A stretch of 64,000 nucleotides of DNA, taken from contig NC_087063.1 in the NCBI RefSeq assembly GCF_963678635.1, positions 60,985,850 through 61,049,849 of the forward strand, read 5' to 3'. The position numbers and the translations under genes are program-made. The notes beneath the pieces are model-generated. The model did not search any database, was not told where the DNA came from, and saw nothing but the letters and a program-made list of their open reading frames with translations. Shown here in pieces: positions 51,249 through 63,856 of this stretch. Source of the stretch: Symsagittifera roscoffensis (Eukaryota; Xenacoelomorpha; Acoela; Convolutidae). Numbering within the stretch: position 1 is the first letter of the stretch; each line of letters begins with the position of its first letter.

Positions 51249-51998
51249 ATGAGGTAAGTTTTACTATTCACAGACATTGGCTCAATATGAGAACTTCAGA
51301 ACTAATTGTATAATTTTCAATTCAACTTAAATATAAATTTTTTTCTTCTCTTTTTGACATCAATTTTTGCAGCATGCACTTTTTTCCATGAGCATGTTTT
51401 TTGTTGTGATGATGAACTTGGCTGATTTTTTTCAATCAATGCAAAATCGTTCGACTAAAAGAAAGGGATCTCTAATAAGTTTTAGTTTCGTGATAAAAGT
51501 TTGTGTTTATAAGAGCTAAAATGCGGCAAAATATCTCACGATAAATAGCTTCAAGTGGCTTTTTGTCCGCCTTTCGAAGAAATTGAGGAATTGATATGCT
51601 CGTGGTTGTTCTATCGTTCAATTTTACAAAACTACGGTCCCTCGAGGGATCAATCTCTTGATTTGCATGGTCTCTGCCGCGTGTGCAAACCAAAATGGTT
51701 AGCTGTCACGAGGCTGTCTAAACTGCTCGCTTTATAATTTACACGCGTGAAGAGTTGGCCTGTACTACAAAATCGTTCGTAATTGAATTGGAGCAGCTAA
51801 TTGATTTTATTAATTCCATATACGACTCAAATTGTATCACTTAATTTTCAATATGATCAGCCTAAAACTCCTTGTTTTGCCAATAATTATTTTACCAAAA
51901 CCTATTCGAGACCAATTAAATAGCATTCAGAACGCTCAGGGCTCTATTCTGATACGAGTTGTCTTGTCTTCATAGTTATAATGAATTATTATTGTCAT
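51249..51998. other. Non-coding host DNA with a family A end fragment
   Basis: At about 51935-51975 a plus-orientation right end of family A remains (CTCAGGGCTCT...GATACGAGTTGTCTTGT). Otherwise there is no feature. Confidence 0.45.
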
Positions 51999-52272
51999 AA
52001 AATCATCATAAAAAACCGTTATAATCAATTAATTAAAGCAAAAATGCGGGCAACTTTATTTTTTACAAGTTCTCTATTTGAGAATGGTGACTGACACACA
52101 ATAATGATTACACGTCACCTCTTCTGCACTCAATGCGATATAATTTGGTACCTTCTGGCCTCTTAATAGGTAGATTACTGGTGATTAATCAAGCAGGGGG
52201 AGGAGAGGAGAGAAAAAGGATATGACAAATCTTCAGGTGACAAATGATCGCCAAACTAGGTCAATGAGGTAA
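51999..52272 (+). repeat. Host repeat, right copy: uninterrupted counterpart of the element 2 insertion site
   Basis: It matches 29421-29683 and then reads straight through GGTCAATGAGGTAA. The insertion in the left copy splits this at CAATG. Beyond GGTAA the two loci no longer match. Confidence 0.85.
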
Positions 52273-54678
52273 TTTTTTGTCTTGTAAAGGGTCATCACCA
52301 TTTGTGCTGCAATTAAAAGATAACCGCTTTTAGCGGAAAATGTTTTTCATCTCAATCTAAATCGGTACTGGCACTTTTGTGGCTTTCAGTGTAAAATTAT
52401 CAGGCGTAAAGAAAAATTAGATGTACGTGTGCCAGATTTAGTTGAAATTAATTCGAACTGTTTTTTTAAAGTCCGTTTTTTGGACTTGTTGTTCTACATG
52501 ATAGATTTTTATTAAATTTTCAAACCAAATTTAAAATAGGATGTTTTCCATTTCTTTTCCAAATCAATGAGTATGAAAGAATGGCGCTATTTTCATATAT
52601 ATTTATTACACTCTGGAATGCTACCAACGTTTCAAAAAATACACTATCTAAATCGTTAAACTGCATAAAGTTGAGAACTTAAACACGTTTTCTAAAATTG
52701 GTGTTCTGGAACAAGTTTTCTGATAGACAAAAACTATGAGCAAAAGACATGAATAAAATAACCTCGGGGACAAAATGAAGTGTTTGTATTGAAAAAACTT
52801 CTAATCAAAAAGTTGTTTAAAGGCCGATTGCAAATATAACAGCATTTAAAATCTTCCATCATTTGAAAATTTTGTAGTGTCGAGAAAAAAATATTGCTAG
52901 TTCAGGGTCCATTGTTTTTTGAAATGACCAGTGCTTAAAAAATGCCCGCTAGTTTTTAAATATCGTGGTCCTTTGTTAAGCATTCATAAATATTTCGGCA
53001 GATGATAGTTTTTGTGAAAATGTTAATGTGGCGCCAGCCTGTCAAACAATACTTTGATCTCCTCACACACCCTCACCTCTTAAACCTTATAGCAATGCCC
53101 TGCATCCATATTGCATCCATATTGTCACGGTGCAGTGACAAACTGACCAATCTGATCGAAAAAAAAAACTAATTTTGACGCTGGAAGATTCAACTCTCTA
53201 GTATAAAGCTTGCTGGCTCTGGTATTGATTTCTTTAAGCACATCATGTTCAATCAACATCATTCGTTCTGTTTATTCAAAACAAGGTCTATATACTGCGA
53301 TATGTGAAGTAAATCTTATTTTCCTTTTGAAAAAAAAAACAAAAACAAAATAACTGTGGGGCTAATTTTGCTTCCGAGATTGCCATCCCTAATGCCGATT
53401 TTCCCCCAATTCAGAGGGTCTTACTTGTCTTTCACTTGTCCACTGGGAGCGTGTTGCGCCAGAGAAGCTCTTGTTTTGTGCTCTTTAGCCCCGAAGTCTA
53501 ACTGGTGAATTAGCTGCGAAACTGCAGACGTTGAAAGTATATGGGACTAATCTAATCTTCGAATGTTCACCGCCCTACAATTAGGCAAAAGAATAAGATT
53601 CCTTATTGACTGTTGAAGTATCTGTTCACATGAATGAGGCTCAATTTTCTAAATACCCAAAGGGATATAAAAAATCGCAGGGTGAGGTTTGTCATCACTT
53701 ACCGGATGAAAGTCCAATTAATCGATCAGAGCCGACGCCTACCAGCGCCTTAGAACATGTCTATAGTTATCCATTTAGCACCTGGTGCTCGCAATTGTTG
53801 TATATAGTGGACTCAAGTTGGCTCGAAAATAGTAAGCGGTAAATTTATATCTATACCAATAAACTAGCATGTGTTTTGAAAAATGATACATGACAAGAAA
53901 ATTGGTATAATTTTTCAACAAGTAGAACAAAAACAGGATTATATTTGGCGCAAATGAGTCAATTAATTTTTTAACTATGAAAGAAGTTTTTCGTTTACTT
54001 GAAGACTGTTCAAACGCTCTTCACGATAATTGATTCGTAATCGTGCGATTGCAAAAATAAGACATAAGATAAAACGAAAAAAAAAATCATTTTCAATTTG
54101 TGACGACAAAACCAAGTCAGAACAGTACATAACAAAAGGCTTTTCAAAAATGGCCGCGAAAAAAATAGAAACACATAAATGATAACAAAAGCTACAAACA
54201 GACGAAATCCAATTGTCAAGCTAAAACCAATTGTTATCTTGCGGGAACGACCACTTATAAAAGGAAGTGACAGTTGGTTGCAGCGGCAACTAGTTACATT
54301 TTTTGAAGCTGCTTTCATTTTGATTTTTGGAAACTGAATCACATGTCTTCCTTTGTTGGGGTTCGCTTTTTTGTTCTGAGTTTCACTTGTGCTAAGTCCG
54401 GTTTTATTTCTTCAGAAAAACTTAAGTTTTTAAAAAGCCTTTTTTGCCTGCATTCTTCACCATCTGAAATATGCCATCAGCAAAATTTAAAAACATGATT
54501 CAGATTTATTTGCACGTCACCAGACGCAAAATTATCATATTGTACCCGCTATGTGAGGCGACAAAATGGAGATATTTTCCAATTTACTTTCTATAAATCA
54601 AAAGTCTTATAAAGTTTATTTGTACGGGAAGTTTTATTGGTTGATCGTATATTTTATATGGATTAGATCTTAACAATC
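52273..54678. other. Non-coding host DNA
   Basis: An ORF at 53606-53842 (78 codons) has no recognised domain. No other features were found in this 2.4 kb. Confidence 0.4.
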
Positions 54679-55197
54679 AACAAGACTGCCCGAATCAGGG
54701 CGAAGCCCTAAATGTTCCGACTGCCTTTTAAAGTATATGGAGCAATAATAACATTAAAAAATTAAATGTAACAAAACAAAATAAAAAAAAATTGAAAATT
54801 TTAGCAAAACTCATTCCCCCACACGCCATATACAGTACGAAAGAATAGATTTTGCTCCTTGTAACAGAACAATTATGACAAATAAGCTTCTTTCAACCAA
54901 TTTGGAGCGATTTCTAGGACGGATTAAATCTCCACTTACGCGTTAATAGCGCGAAATATATCGCGCGTTAATTGTCATAAAATGGTCAAAATCGCAATCT
55001 TTAAACCTCCATAAATAAAAAAAATTGATCACAAAAGAAAAATATTTTCAAATTTAAGCTCAGGACAACACTACTTTTTGAATGGTATAAAAAGTTCCGT
55101 CAAAAATGGGTAGTTAAAAAGTTGAAACTTGTCTGAAGAAAAAAAAACCCACCCCGAGCACAAATATTCTGTTACTTTCGTATCAAAAGTCGGATCA
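54679..55197 (-). repeat. Family A repeat, copy A5
   Basis: A near full-length minus-orientation copy. Its left-end sequence (CGGATCAACA on the plus strand) runs straight into copy A6. Confidence 0.85.
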
Positions 55198-55650
55198 ACA
55201 AGGCTGCTCGTATCAGAGCGAAGCCCTGAATGTTCCGACAGCCTTTTAAAGTTTATGGAGCATTAATAACATTAAAAAAATTAAATGTAACAAAACAAAA
55301 TGAAAAAAAAATTGAACATTTTAGCAAAAATCATTCCCCCACACGCCATATACAGTACAAAAGATAAATTTCGCTACTTGTAACAAAACACATATGACAA
55401 ATAAGCTTCTTTCAACCAAGTTGGAACGATTCCAAGGTGGATTAAATCTCCGCTTACACCTTAATAGCACGAAATGTATCGCGCGTTAATTGTCCCAATT
55501 TGGCCAACTGGCAATATTTAAACCCCCATAACTTTACAAAAAATGATCACGTTTTCAAATTTAAGCTCAGGACAAAAAAACCTTTTGATTGATAAAAAAA
55601 TTCCGTCAAAAGTGGCTAGTTAAAAATTCGAAATTTTTCAGAAAAGAAGA
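55198..55650 (-). repeat. Family A repeat, copy A6, truncated
   Basis: Head-to-tail with copy A5. It loses similarity after the TTAAAAATTCGAAATTT segment, so the terminal hairpin of the far end is missing. Confidence 0.8.
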
Positions 55651-55997
55651 ATGAGTAGGTCTTTGCTCATGAACACAATTTGACTTGCTGAAAATGCAAG
55701 CAGTCAAAAACTTTTTCCTAGAAAAAAAATTCCAAGGTTTTGTAGTTGAAGTCAACTTCTCAGTCAATGTTAATAAAATACGAAACTTCAGAAAAACCAA
55801 AACTGTTTGTTAACCGAATTAAATAGTTTTAGAGACGGAAAGATGAAAGATGATGGTATCCAAAAAAGTTTAACCCGAAGGAATGCTTCTGAGTCGCTTC
55901 CAAAATTGAGAAAAATCGACCAAACAACCATTACCTGAACCCGATTACCTGGACCTGAACAATCAGTAGGTCGTTACAAAGCGTCACTCGAGGCATT
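55651..55997. other. Non-coding host DNA
   Basis: Nothing supported is seen, apart from possible 5' remnants of the LINE that follows. Confidence 0.35.
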
Positions 55998-56474
55998 GTG
56001 GAACACTTAATTGCACAACTGAAAAATTTGATGAAAATCATGGTAGATGAGACAATAAACCGATTCAAAGTTGAGGTGCAAAACAGCTTAACGAACAGTT
56101 TCGGCCTTTTTGAGACGAAAGCAAACCTGAAACCAGAATCGGAATCAGAGATGATCGAAAGTTATAACCGCAGAGACCATATCAAAGTTATTGGATTAGA
56201 AATGACATGTGTTAAAAATTTCGAAAGAACAGAAACAATTATTGAAAAGTTGCCAACTATCGCCAAAAAATTGGTGCATATACAGAAGAGCCAGATAATT
56301 CAATTGCACGTCGCCTCCAATCGAAGTCTCCAAAAGGCAAACCGACCAAACGCGAATCGCCAAAGTCCATCTTTTCTGGAAGCAGAAAGTGTAGCAGAAT
56401 GGGCCACTTTGAAATACATCAGAAATTTTGAAGATACTAATAAAACTAGGACAAAATTCACAAACTGGCGATAG
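55998..56474 (+). pseudogene. LINE ORF1-like fragment (158 codons)
   Basis: A short coiled-coil-like start is followed by SYNRRDHIKVIGLE, the phrase that opens the RRM-like domain of L1-type ORF1 proteins. A recognisable helix (TIAKKLVHIQKSQI) follows. The natural C-terminus (WTRKGILLSVERMM) continues in another frame just after the stop, so a frameshift has occurred. ORF1p would bind the LINE RNA as a chaperone. This copy is dead. Confidence 0.6.
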
Positions 56475-56478
56475 CAGA

Positions 56479-56657
56479 CGAAAAGGATACATCGACATGG
56501 ACCAGAAAAGGAATTTTGTTATCAGTTGAAAGAATGATGGAAAAAACTACAGCATAAATAGCTTGCCTGAAAGTGGCCAATACCTGAATTTTATTTTTTT
56601 TATGATGTAATTATGTTTAATTAGTGTTTTCGTCCAACCTTCAAACCTCGCCGGCTC
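56479..56657 (+). repeat. 179-bp segment duplicated at 58338-58515
   Basis: It covers the end of the LINE ORF1 fragment and the following non-coding part, ending GCCGGCTC. The second copy differs by one T in a T run. Confidence 0.9.
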
Positions 56658-57642
56658 TTCAAATTCCAAGTGATAGTGCTAGAAATCAATTTAGAAAACA
56701 ATATTTCTAGTAATGTTTGTTATTTAAGCTTGTTACTAGCTATTTTTGAGTCTACGCCTAATGAAATGTTTTTCAGAGAAAATTGGGTAAATCAAAACTC
56801 CGTCAAACTAATTGGTAACCCTTGCACAATTGTAGAAAAACTGGTAAATCTGCAGTTGCGGAAGAACAGTTCAACTAGGACACACACGTACACGTAATGT
56901 TCATCTTAGTGAACAACTTGAAGCGAACTATGCGAAGCGGTTGCTTCGTTAATTAAATTTAACGAAATCAAATCATAATATAAGTTGTCTAAGCGCCTCA
57001 ACATGTTGATCAAATTGAGCTTGACCGAAGAAGTTGAAAAAAATTCAAAAATAACTATCTAAATGTAAGTGACCTACAGTAAAAGCTGGAGATTTCATTA
57101 TGGAGATTCTCAGAACTAATCAACTTGTTTGAAATTACCACAGCAAAAATCATCAAATGGATCTGAGCTCTTAGAATCAGAACCTAGATTCAATGAACTA
57201 CCTTCATCTTTCATCGATGATTTCGTTATCCGCATTATCACATCAATCGAGGTTCTCAACAGTGAACGCTTTTCTGATCTTTATCCAGCTCTTTTAATTT
57301 CTCAAAAATGAATTCCTCCCAGTCAACTATTTTCACGGATATGTCGCTTCTCCACGAATAAAACAGCCTAAAATCGTTCCAATTCAATTTTAAACAAAAA
57401 CTAGCCCAATCAATTCTTATTGATAAAGATAACATTGGTGATCTTGTGAAAACTTCCAAAAGTGTATCATTGAAACTTTTGATGAATTTGCACCATATAA
57501 AAACAGCAAAACTTTGAAAAAAAAAATTAACGTTTAATAAAAAAAACTTAGAAAAACACTGAATAAGAGAGAAACTTTCACAAAATAAGAAAAAAATAAG
57601 TTTTCTAACGGATAAAAGAAAAGTCAAAAAATAAATAAGTAC

Positions 57643-57987
57643 ATGCAAGAAATAATTATTACATGCGTTTTTTTTACTACTTTTTTAATAAACTCAATAG
57701 ATATTGGAGAATCGAGACAAATTTTAAAAATTTTATATGATCTGAATGGTAAAGTGGCCCAGACTTCACAGGTTGCGATCGTGAAAAAAATCAATTTTGA
57801 TATCACAGAGCCTGACAATATAGTTAATAGTTTTAATCATTTTTTATCTACAATTAGTCAAAATCTTGCTTGTCAAAATTCGGTTGATACTCCATTCAAA
57901 ATACATACTTTCTTGCACTTTTTCATGAAGTTGTGGAGATCAAAAATAGTTTGGAAACTAAAAATTCTACAAGAATTGACAGTGTAA
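57643..57987 (+). pseudogene. LINE ORF2 (reverse transcriptase N-terminal region) fragment
   Basis: The frame contains the FN-type segment that precedes the RT fingers in non-LTR elements (DITEPDNIVNSFNHFLSTISQ). Just downstream in the same general region lies NIYRPISFLKSYSKV. The central YADD region is absent, so the RT is non-functional. Confidence 0.55.
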
Positions 57988-58285
57988 TTTTATTGTCTTG
58001 GATTAAGAACGTGAACATAGTAGTTAATTAAGTTATTAATCAATCCCTCATTTGAACCTGGAAAGAATCCTATGCTCTTGAAAAAATCATTAGCTTCATT
58101 GCTAAATAAACCTGATAGCAGATTAGAAAAGAATATTTACAGACCTATATCATTTCTGAAGAGCTATAGCAAAGTCTTGTACGCTCAAAATTGTTAGTAT
58201 TTCGAAAAGTTGTTTTTTGTTTTATGATAAACTAATTCGGTCTTGGCAGAAAGTATAGCATAGATGCTCTATTTGAACAGACAAA

Positions 58286-58560
58286 AAATTTACGGTGTAA
58301 TACAAGCAAAGTTATACGGTTTAGCTTTTTCAAGGATCGAAAAGGATACATCGACATGGACCAGAAAAGGAATTTTGTTATCAGTTGAAAGAATGATGGA
58401 AAAAACTACAGCATAAATAGCTTGCCTGAAAGTGGCCAATACCTGAATTTTATTTTTTTATGATGTAATTATGTTTAATTAGTGTTTTCGTCCAACCTTC
58501 AAACCTCGCCGGCTCGCAAAGCTAAACCGTATAACTTTGCTTGTATTACACCGTAAATTT
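58286..58560. repeat. Perfect 43-bp inverted repeat enclosing a LINE-derived segment
   Basis: The arms 58286-58328 and 58518-58560 are exact reverse complements. The 189 bp between them is almost wholly the 178-bp duplicate of 56479-56657. This looks like a foldback unit or a single-step rearrangement. Confidence 0.9.
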
Positions 58561-61500
58561 GAACAAATATCAGTTTTTGGTTACAATACACTAAATTAAC
58601 TGTTAATACAAGTAAAAACCACTTTTGTTTGCCTCACTAAGAACAGTAATGCCTTATTTAAATATGCAAAGATATAATCGATGAAATTCCAAAGCGGGTA
58701 ACTAAAAAAATAACTTAAAGCTCCGAATCTATTTTCTCATCCCACCAACTTTTTATAATCACACAACAGTGAAAAGTGATGTATTTTTTGCAGGAAAGTC
58801 AATTTTTTTGTTATGCCTGAATTTTTTCTTCACTATGGCCAATTTATTTGAAATTAATTCATTTTGTCATTTCTAGTTTAAAAATATTTCTTCAGATTTA
58901 TTAATTATCTCATTGCTCATCAAATAATTGTTAGAAAACATTGAAACAAAACATAGAAATTTGTGCATTTGCTAAATTTTGTTTCAATGTTTTTCATTAT
59001 TTCAAACTCAAGAACTTCAAGCTTTTAACCTGTTATTTTTTCTGACACGTTTTAGAATCAATAATTTTTTAGATTAAAATTGGTAAAAAATTGTCATGTT
59101 TTTGATCGAGTTGTTTGAAATTTCATTAACCAAATATCCTGCAAGTTTTCTAAAAAGGCTGTACTTGCTCTATCAAACTACAAAATTTTAAAAATGGATA
59201 AATTAAAGCTTTATCTATACGAATTAGTTATCGACAAACTAAAGAATCTGTCAGTTATTGTATCCCAGCAACAAAGTTTATAAAATAAGATACCCTATAA
59301 ACTATGAACTTAATTATACGCCATATTTCAGATACAACAGGTTTTGAGTTTTGACTACAACAAGTTTTGAGTGCAATAAGTTTTGAATTCGAAAAATATA
59401 AGATTTTTTTGACTGCTATTAGGTTGGTAAATGATTACTCGACACGTTTTTTTTGGTTAAGAATGCTTGACCATGTTTTTCTGACGTTTTAAGAAGACTT
59501 TTTTTGCGAAATTATATGACCCACGTGCAACTTTTTTGATTGGATTGAACCGGAAACGAAATAAGTTTTTTAGGAGGTTTTCATTGTCGTAGAAAAAAGT
59601 AATAAATGGAAGTATCGTTTTGATCAATGTGTCTGGCGAGCTTCTAGCGTCGTTTTTTGCCCTCTCGCCCAATTACCCCAGATTGGGTTGCTGTTTTTTG
59701 ATCGCCAATCTTAGAAAGGGAATGAAATATGGTGAAGATTCGGTTTTCCTACGCATAAAATCTGGTAAATAAAGAACACTTGAGGGTCATCAAAAGTGAT
59801 AGCATATCAAAACTTACCAGTAATTGATTTTAAAAAAATTATATTTCAGAAATTTCACTCAATGTCAATAAAATTAACCTCAATGTTCAGACTAGAGTTT
59901 AGACTAGATGCCGCTATAATGTGTCGCCAAATCACTTAAAAGAACGAGGGATTCATCCCACTCCATGAAATTTTTCGGACTTTTTTAGATATCATTAAAT
60001 ATTTCAAAGTTTGTTTCAGCACCTTCATTTTACAAAATTTACAAGAAACAAAAACTTATAGTTTTATATTATTTTTATTGTGACTAAAATCCCTTATAAT
60101 GATTACTGGTCGGAACATTCTGTGCCAGTTGCAAAGCAACCGGCTACTTTTGTTTGTTTTATGGTGCTTTCATTTTGCAAAAAAAAACAACTCAGACCGG
60201 TCATCCGGTCAGAAACAGTAGACGGCAATACTGGAAAAAGGGAGGGGGAAGAATGTATGATATGTTTTGACAACAAGCAGATTTAAAACTTAATACCATT
60301 TGCAACTGCCTTTCATCTGACCTTTTTGATTGTCAAATTGCAGCTGGAAATACTGGGATAAACATTAAAATTTCATCCCGTTTCACGCACTACAGATAAA
60401 AACACAAGAAGTGTGGGATAAAAGAAGGCGAAAAAATCAACAGCGCACTTACACTTACAAAAAAAACACCTCTGAGGTGTGAAAAGAGACGCCAAAATGG
60501 CCGATATATTAAAATCTCCTTTTTCATATGACATATCAAACCAATTTCATGCCAAGCAAAACAATAAAAATGGGAAAAATCAATGAAGAAGTAATTACTA
60601 TTTTATTGAATTAATCGTTGAATTATATTTTAATATTTTTCAAATTTCTAAGCCTCATTCCTAAGTTATTAGTTTTCTCAAAAACTCAATAAGGTGCTTA
60701 CTTATGATCACTCAAGTAAAACGCCAAGCTTAGTTTAATACGGTCAAATGAATTCAGACATGAAGGGGATTGCTTTTGGTTTTGTTGTTTTTTGATCCCG
60801 AAATCTATTTCATGTAATCGTGTCTACTATTTTTCATGTTTTCATTAGTCAATTAACTCTGCCTTCGAAATCTGTTTGTTGTTTTTTATCCAAGAACACT
60901 AATGAGTTTTTCGTAATTAATTTACAATGTTGAAGTATGGTTGGACTCAGTAGGCCAAAAAGTATTATGAGTTCCTGGGTTCAACTGAGATCATGCATGA
61001 TTCCATCATGACTAGATAATGACTTGATAGTTCCTCACGTTGCTGCCAAAAACGCCATTTCCATTTTTTGAAAACGATAATTGGTTGCAGCAACAACAAG
61101 CAACGAAAGGCAACTCAAAAACCCACGTCAGCTAATGCATCAGCAAAAACTCTTAGGCTATCCTCCTTATTGCAAAAGGGGGAAATTTGCAACTAGATAC
61201 AAAATTCAAATGCCCTTAACTCATAAATTGGGCCGTAATAAGGATTGGAACTCTTTAATTGGTCCCACAGGGGGAATACGCATGGTTGTTGTTTGATCAG
61301 TTGGGTTCTTCAAATTCTGTGAGTATTGTTTTACAAAACATCAAATTACTTCACAGAGAGTTTTCAGAACTAGAATTGTTACCCTGGGAGAAAAGCACAA
61401 AATTTATGCTTAATTGAAACCAAAACCTGGTAAAGTTATTAAATCACGCCTTTGAATTTTTTATAAATTGGCATTAGAAGAAAAGCTTGGAGGAGGTGTT

Positions 61501-61625
61501 GGTTTTGATTTTTGTTCAAATTCACAATACAAAAGCATATTTCAATGCAAGGTCAAGCATGGTCAATTGTTAACGATCGCAACTCATTTGAACAGTAAAC
61601 TTTTGTTAATTACGAAAGTCATTTA
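58561..61625. other. Non-coding host DNA
   Basis: There are no genes. At 59337-59393 a short run of about three CAACA(A/G)GTTTTGAGT-like units occurs. At about 60105-60215 two small hairpins sit close together (GTTGC-AAA-GCAAC and GACCGG-TCAT-CCGGTC) beside GTCGGAACATTC, a phrase shared with family A. Confidence 0.4.
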
Positions 61626-62153
61626 TTGTTCCGACTTTCGGAACGAAAGTAACGGAATATTTGTGCACGGGTTGGGTTTTTTCTTCAGACAAATTTCGAC
61701 TTTTTAACTAGTCATTTTTTACTGAATTTTTTAACATCATTCGAAAGCTATTGTTTATTGTTGTCTTAATCTTAAATTTGAAATTATATTTCACCTGTGA
61801 TCTCTTTTTGCAAAGTTAGGGGGGTTTGAAGATTGCCATTATGGCCAGTTTGGGACAATTAATGCGCGATATTTTTCGCGCTATTAACACGTAAGCTAGA
61901 TTTAATCCGTCTTAGAAAATGTTCCAAATTGGTTCAAGGAAGCTTTTATGCCATAATTGATTTTTAATGGAAGAAAATCTATCACTTTGTACTTAATATG
62001 GCGTGTTGGGGTATGTTTTTACAAACAATCTCAAATGAAAAAAAAATTAATTTCATTTTATTACATTTAAAATTTTCATGTTATTTCTGCTCCATAGACC
62101 TTAAAAGGCAGTCGGAAGTTTCAGTGCTTTCACCTGATACGAGCAGTCTTGTT
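61626..62153 (+). repeat. Family A repeat, copy A7
   Basis: Full length, plus orientation, TTGTTCCGACTTTCG to GCAGTCTTGTT. Both ends are clear. Confidence 0.9.
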
Positions 62154-62815
62154 GTAATTTGTTATTACTTGCAAGTTTGGTAGTTGAAGAAAATGTCGAT
62201 ATTCTAGCAAATCATCCCACCAAATTTTCAACTTACATGAAACTTAGTATGTGGCAACATCAACAGTGTGTGTAAAGATAACAACAACACAAAAAAACCT
62301 ATTGCATAATTTGTCAATTTGAATCAACATGTTATGATACAAACCAATCAGGGCAATCGGTAAGCAAACGCAAACTGTCAAACAATCACTGAGCTATCAC
62401 TGATCTATCAAGGATTTATCAAATTTCCTAAAAATTGAAAACCAAAGAATTGTAAAACAAACTGAATATACATATCAAGCTGCTATCGATATAACCTCGA
62501 GCTTCATTAGTTCACATAATGGGTTACATATCTTTAGTCGAGAAAAATGCATAATTTGTCTTGAATAATTGGTAAACTGAATGTCAAGTCTAAGTGTTTA
62601 AAACAGAATCGTTTTTCCCCAAAACTGGATAACAATTAAAATGAGCGCCAAAAAACAACTCTTGAAGTGAAAAATAATCTTTGCATTGGATCATAAAGAA
62701 AAAAGTACAGACAAAAAAAACAATAAATTAAAGCATGAGATCAAAAACAAAACGAAGTAAGTTTCTTGAGAGAAACAAGTGGTGAAAAGCCTCAAAAAAT
62801 CATTTGAATTTGAAG
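62154..62815. other. Non-coding host DNA
   Basis: No supported feature was seen. Confidence 0.4.
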
Positions 62816-63330
62816 CAAGAATGCTCATATCAGGGCGAAGCCCTGAATGTTCCGACTGCCTTTTAAGGTCTATGGAGCAGTAATGACATGAAAAATTTAA
62901 ATACAAAAATAATATTAAATTTTCTTTTATAAATTTGGGATTTTTTGTAAAACATCTCCCCACTCGCCACATTTAGTAGAGAGTGATAGATTTAGCTCCT
63001 ATAAGCGAATCAATTATGGCAAATAAACTTCCTTGAAAAAATTTGGAACGAATTTAATCTTTTAATATCCGCTTACGCGCTAATAGCGCGAAATATAGCG
63101 CGCGTTAATTGTCCAAAATTGACTACAATGGCCAAAATGGCAATCTTTAAACCCCCATCACTTTTTAAAAAATAATCACAGGTGAAATATCTTTTCAAAT
63201 TTAAGCTCAAATCAACAATAGCTTCAAAAAATTCACTCAAAAATGGCTAGTTAGAAAGTCGAATTTTGTCTGGAAACAAAACCCACCCCGTGAACAAATA
63301 TTCCGTAACTTTCGAAACGAATGTAGACAA
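62816..63330 (-). repeat. Family A repeat, copy A8
   Basis: Minus orientation with the CAGGGCGAAGCCCTG hairpin intact. The far end is diverged (TTTCGAAACGAATGTAGACAA). Confidence 0.85.
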
Positions 63331-63856
63331 AATGACAAGAAGGTCGGTTGATTTGGATGCTAAACACTTGACAAACAATTTCTCTGACGCAGGCATTTCA
63401 AGCAGGCATTTGAAAACCTCGAATAAGTAGGCAGTTGAAGCAACCACAGTGCTAATCAAAATTAACGAAAAAAAAATTTATTAGGGCAACAGACGTTTGC
63501 CGTAAAAACATGAATGGACACCGATATATTGACTAAAATTGTTCAAAAACAGTAAACCAAAGTTGAAAAAGCAGGCTGTAATTTCAAAAAACCAATTGGA
63601 TACAAAATTAGAAGCCAACAGTCGGTGCTGTATTGAAGATTGTAGATATCATGAGGGAAAAATGGCCTACAAACGTTTAATGCTAATGATTTTAATGACC
63701 TCTCAGAAGAAATAAAATTTGTAACAATTTGGAAACCTTTTCAAGATGAAACTTGAATATTGCAATTGCCCAAATTAATTTTTGTCCAGCTTGGAGTTTA
63801 CTCAATTGCACTTCTGCAGAACGGATCTCAAAACGATAGCGTGAGTATAAATAAAA
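63331..63856. other. Non-coding host DNA
   Basis: No supported feature was seen. Confidence 0.4.

Larger units (their letters stand above)
55998..58190 (+). mobile_element. Decayed L1-like non-LTR retrotransposon
   Basis: An ORF1-type fragment is followed, on the same strand, by pieces with the wording of the ORF2 reverse transcriptase: ITEPDNIVNSFNHFLSTI near 57800 and YRPISFLKSYSKVL at 58138-58179. Multiple stops and frameshifts break it, and no intact endonuclease or RT core remains. Confidence 0.65.

Noticed and set aside
53606-53842. 78-codon ORF as a small host gene
   Set aside because: No domain, no splice or start context, and the length is compatible with chance.
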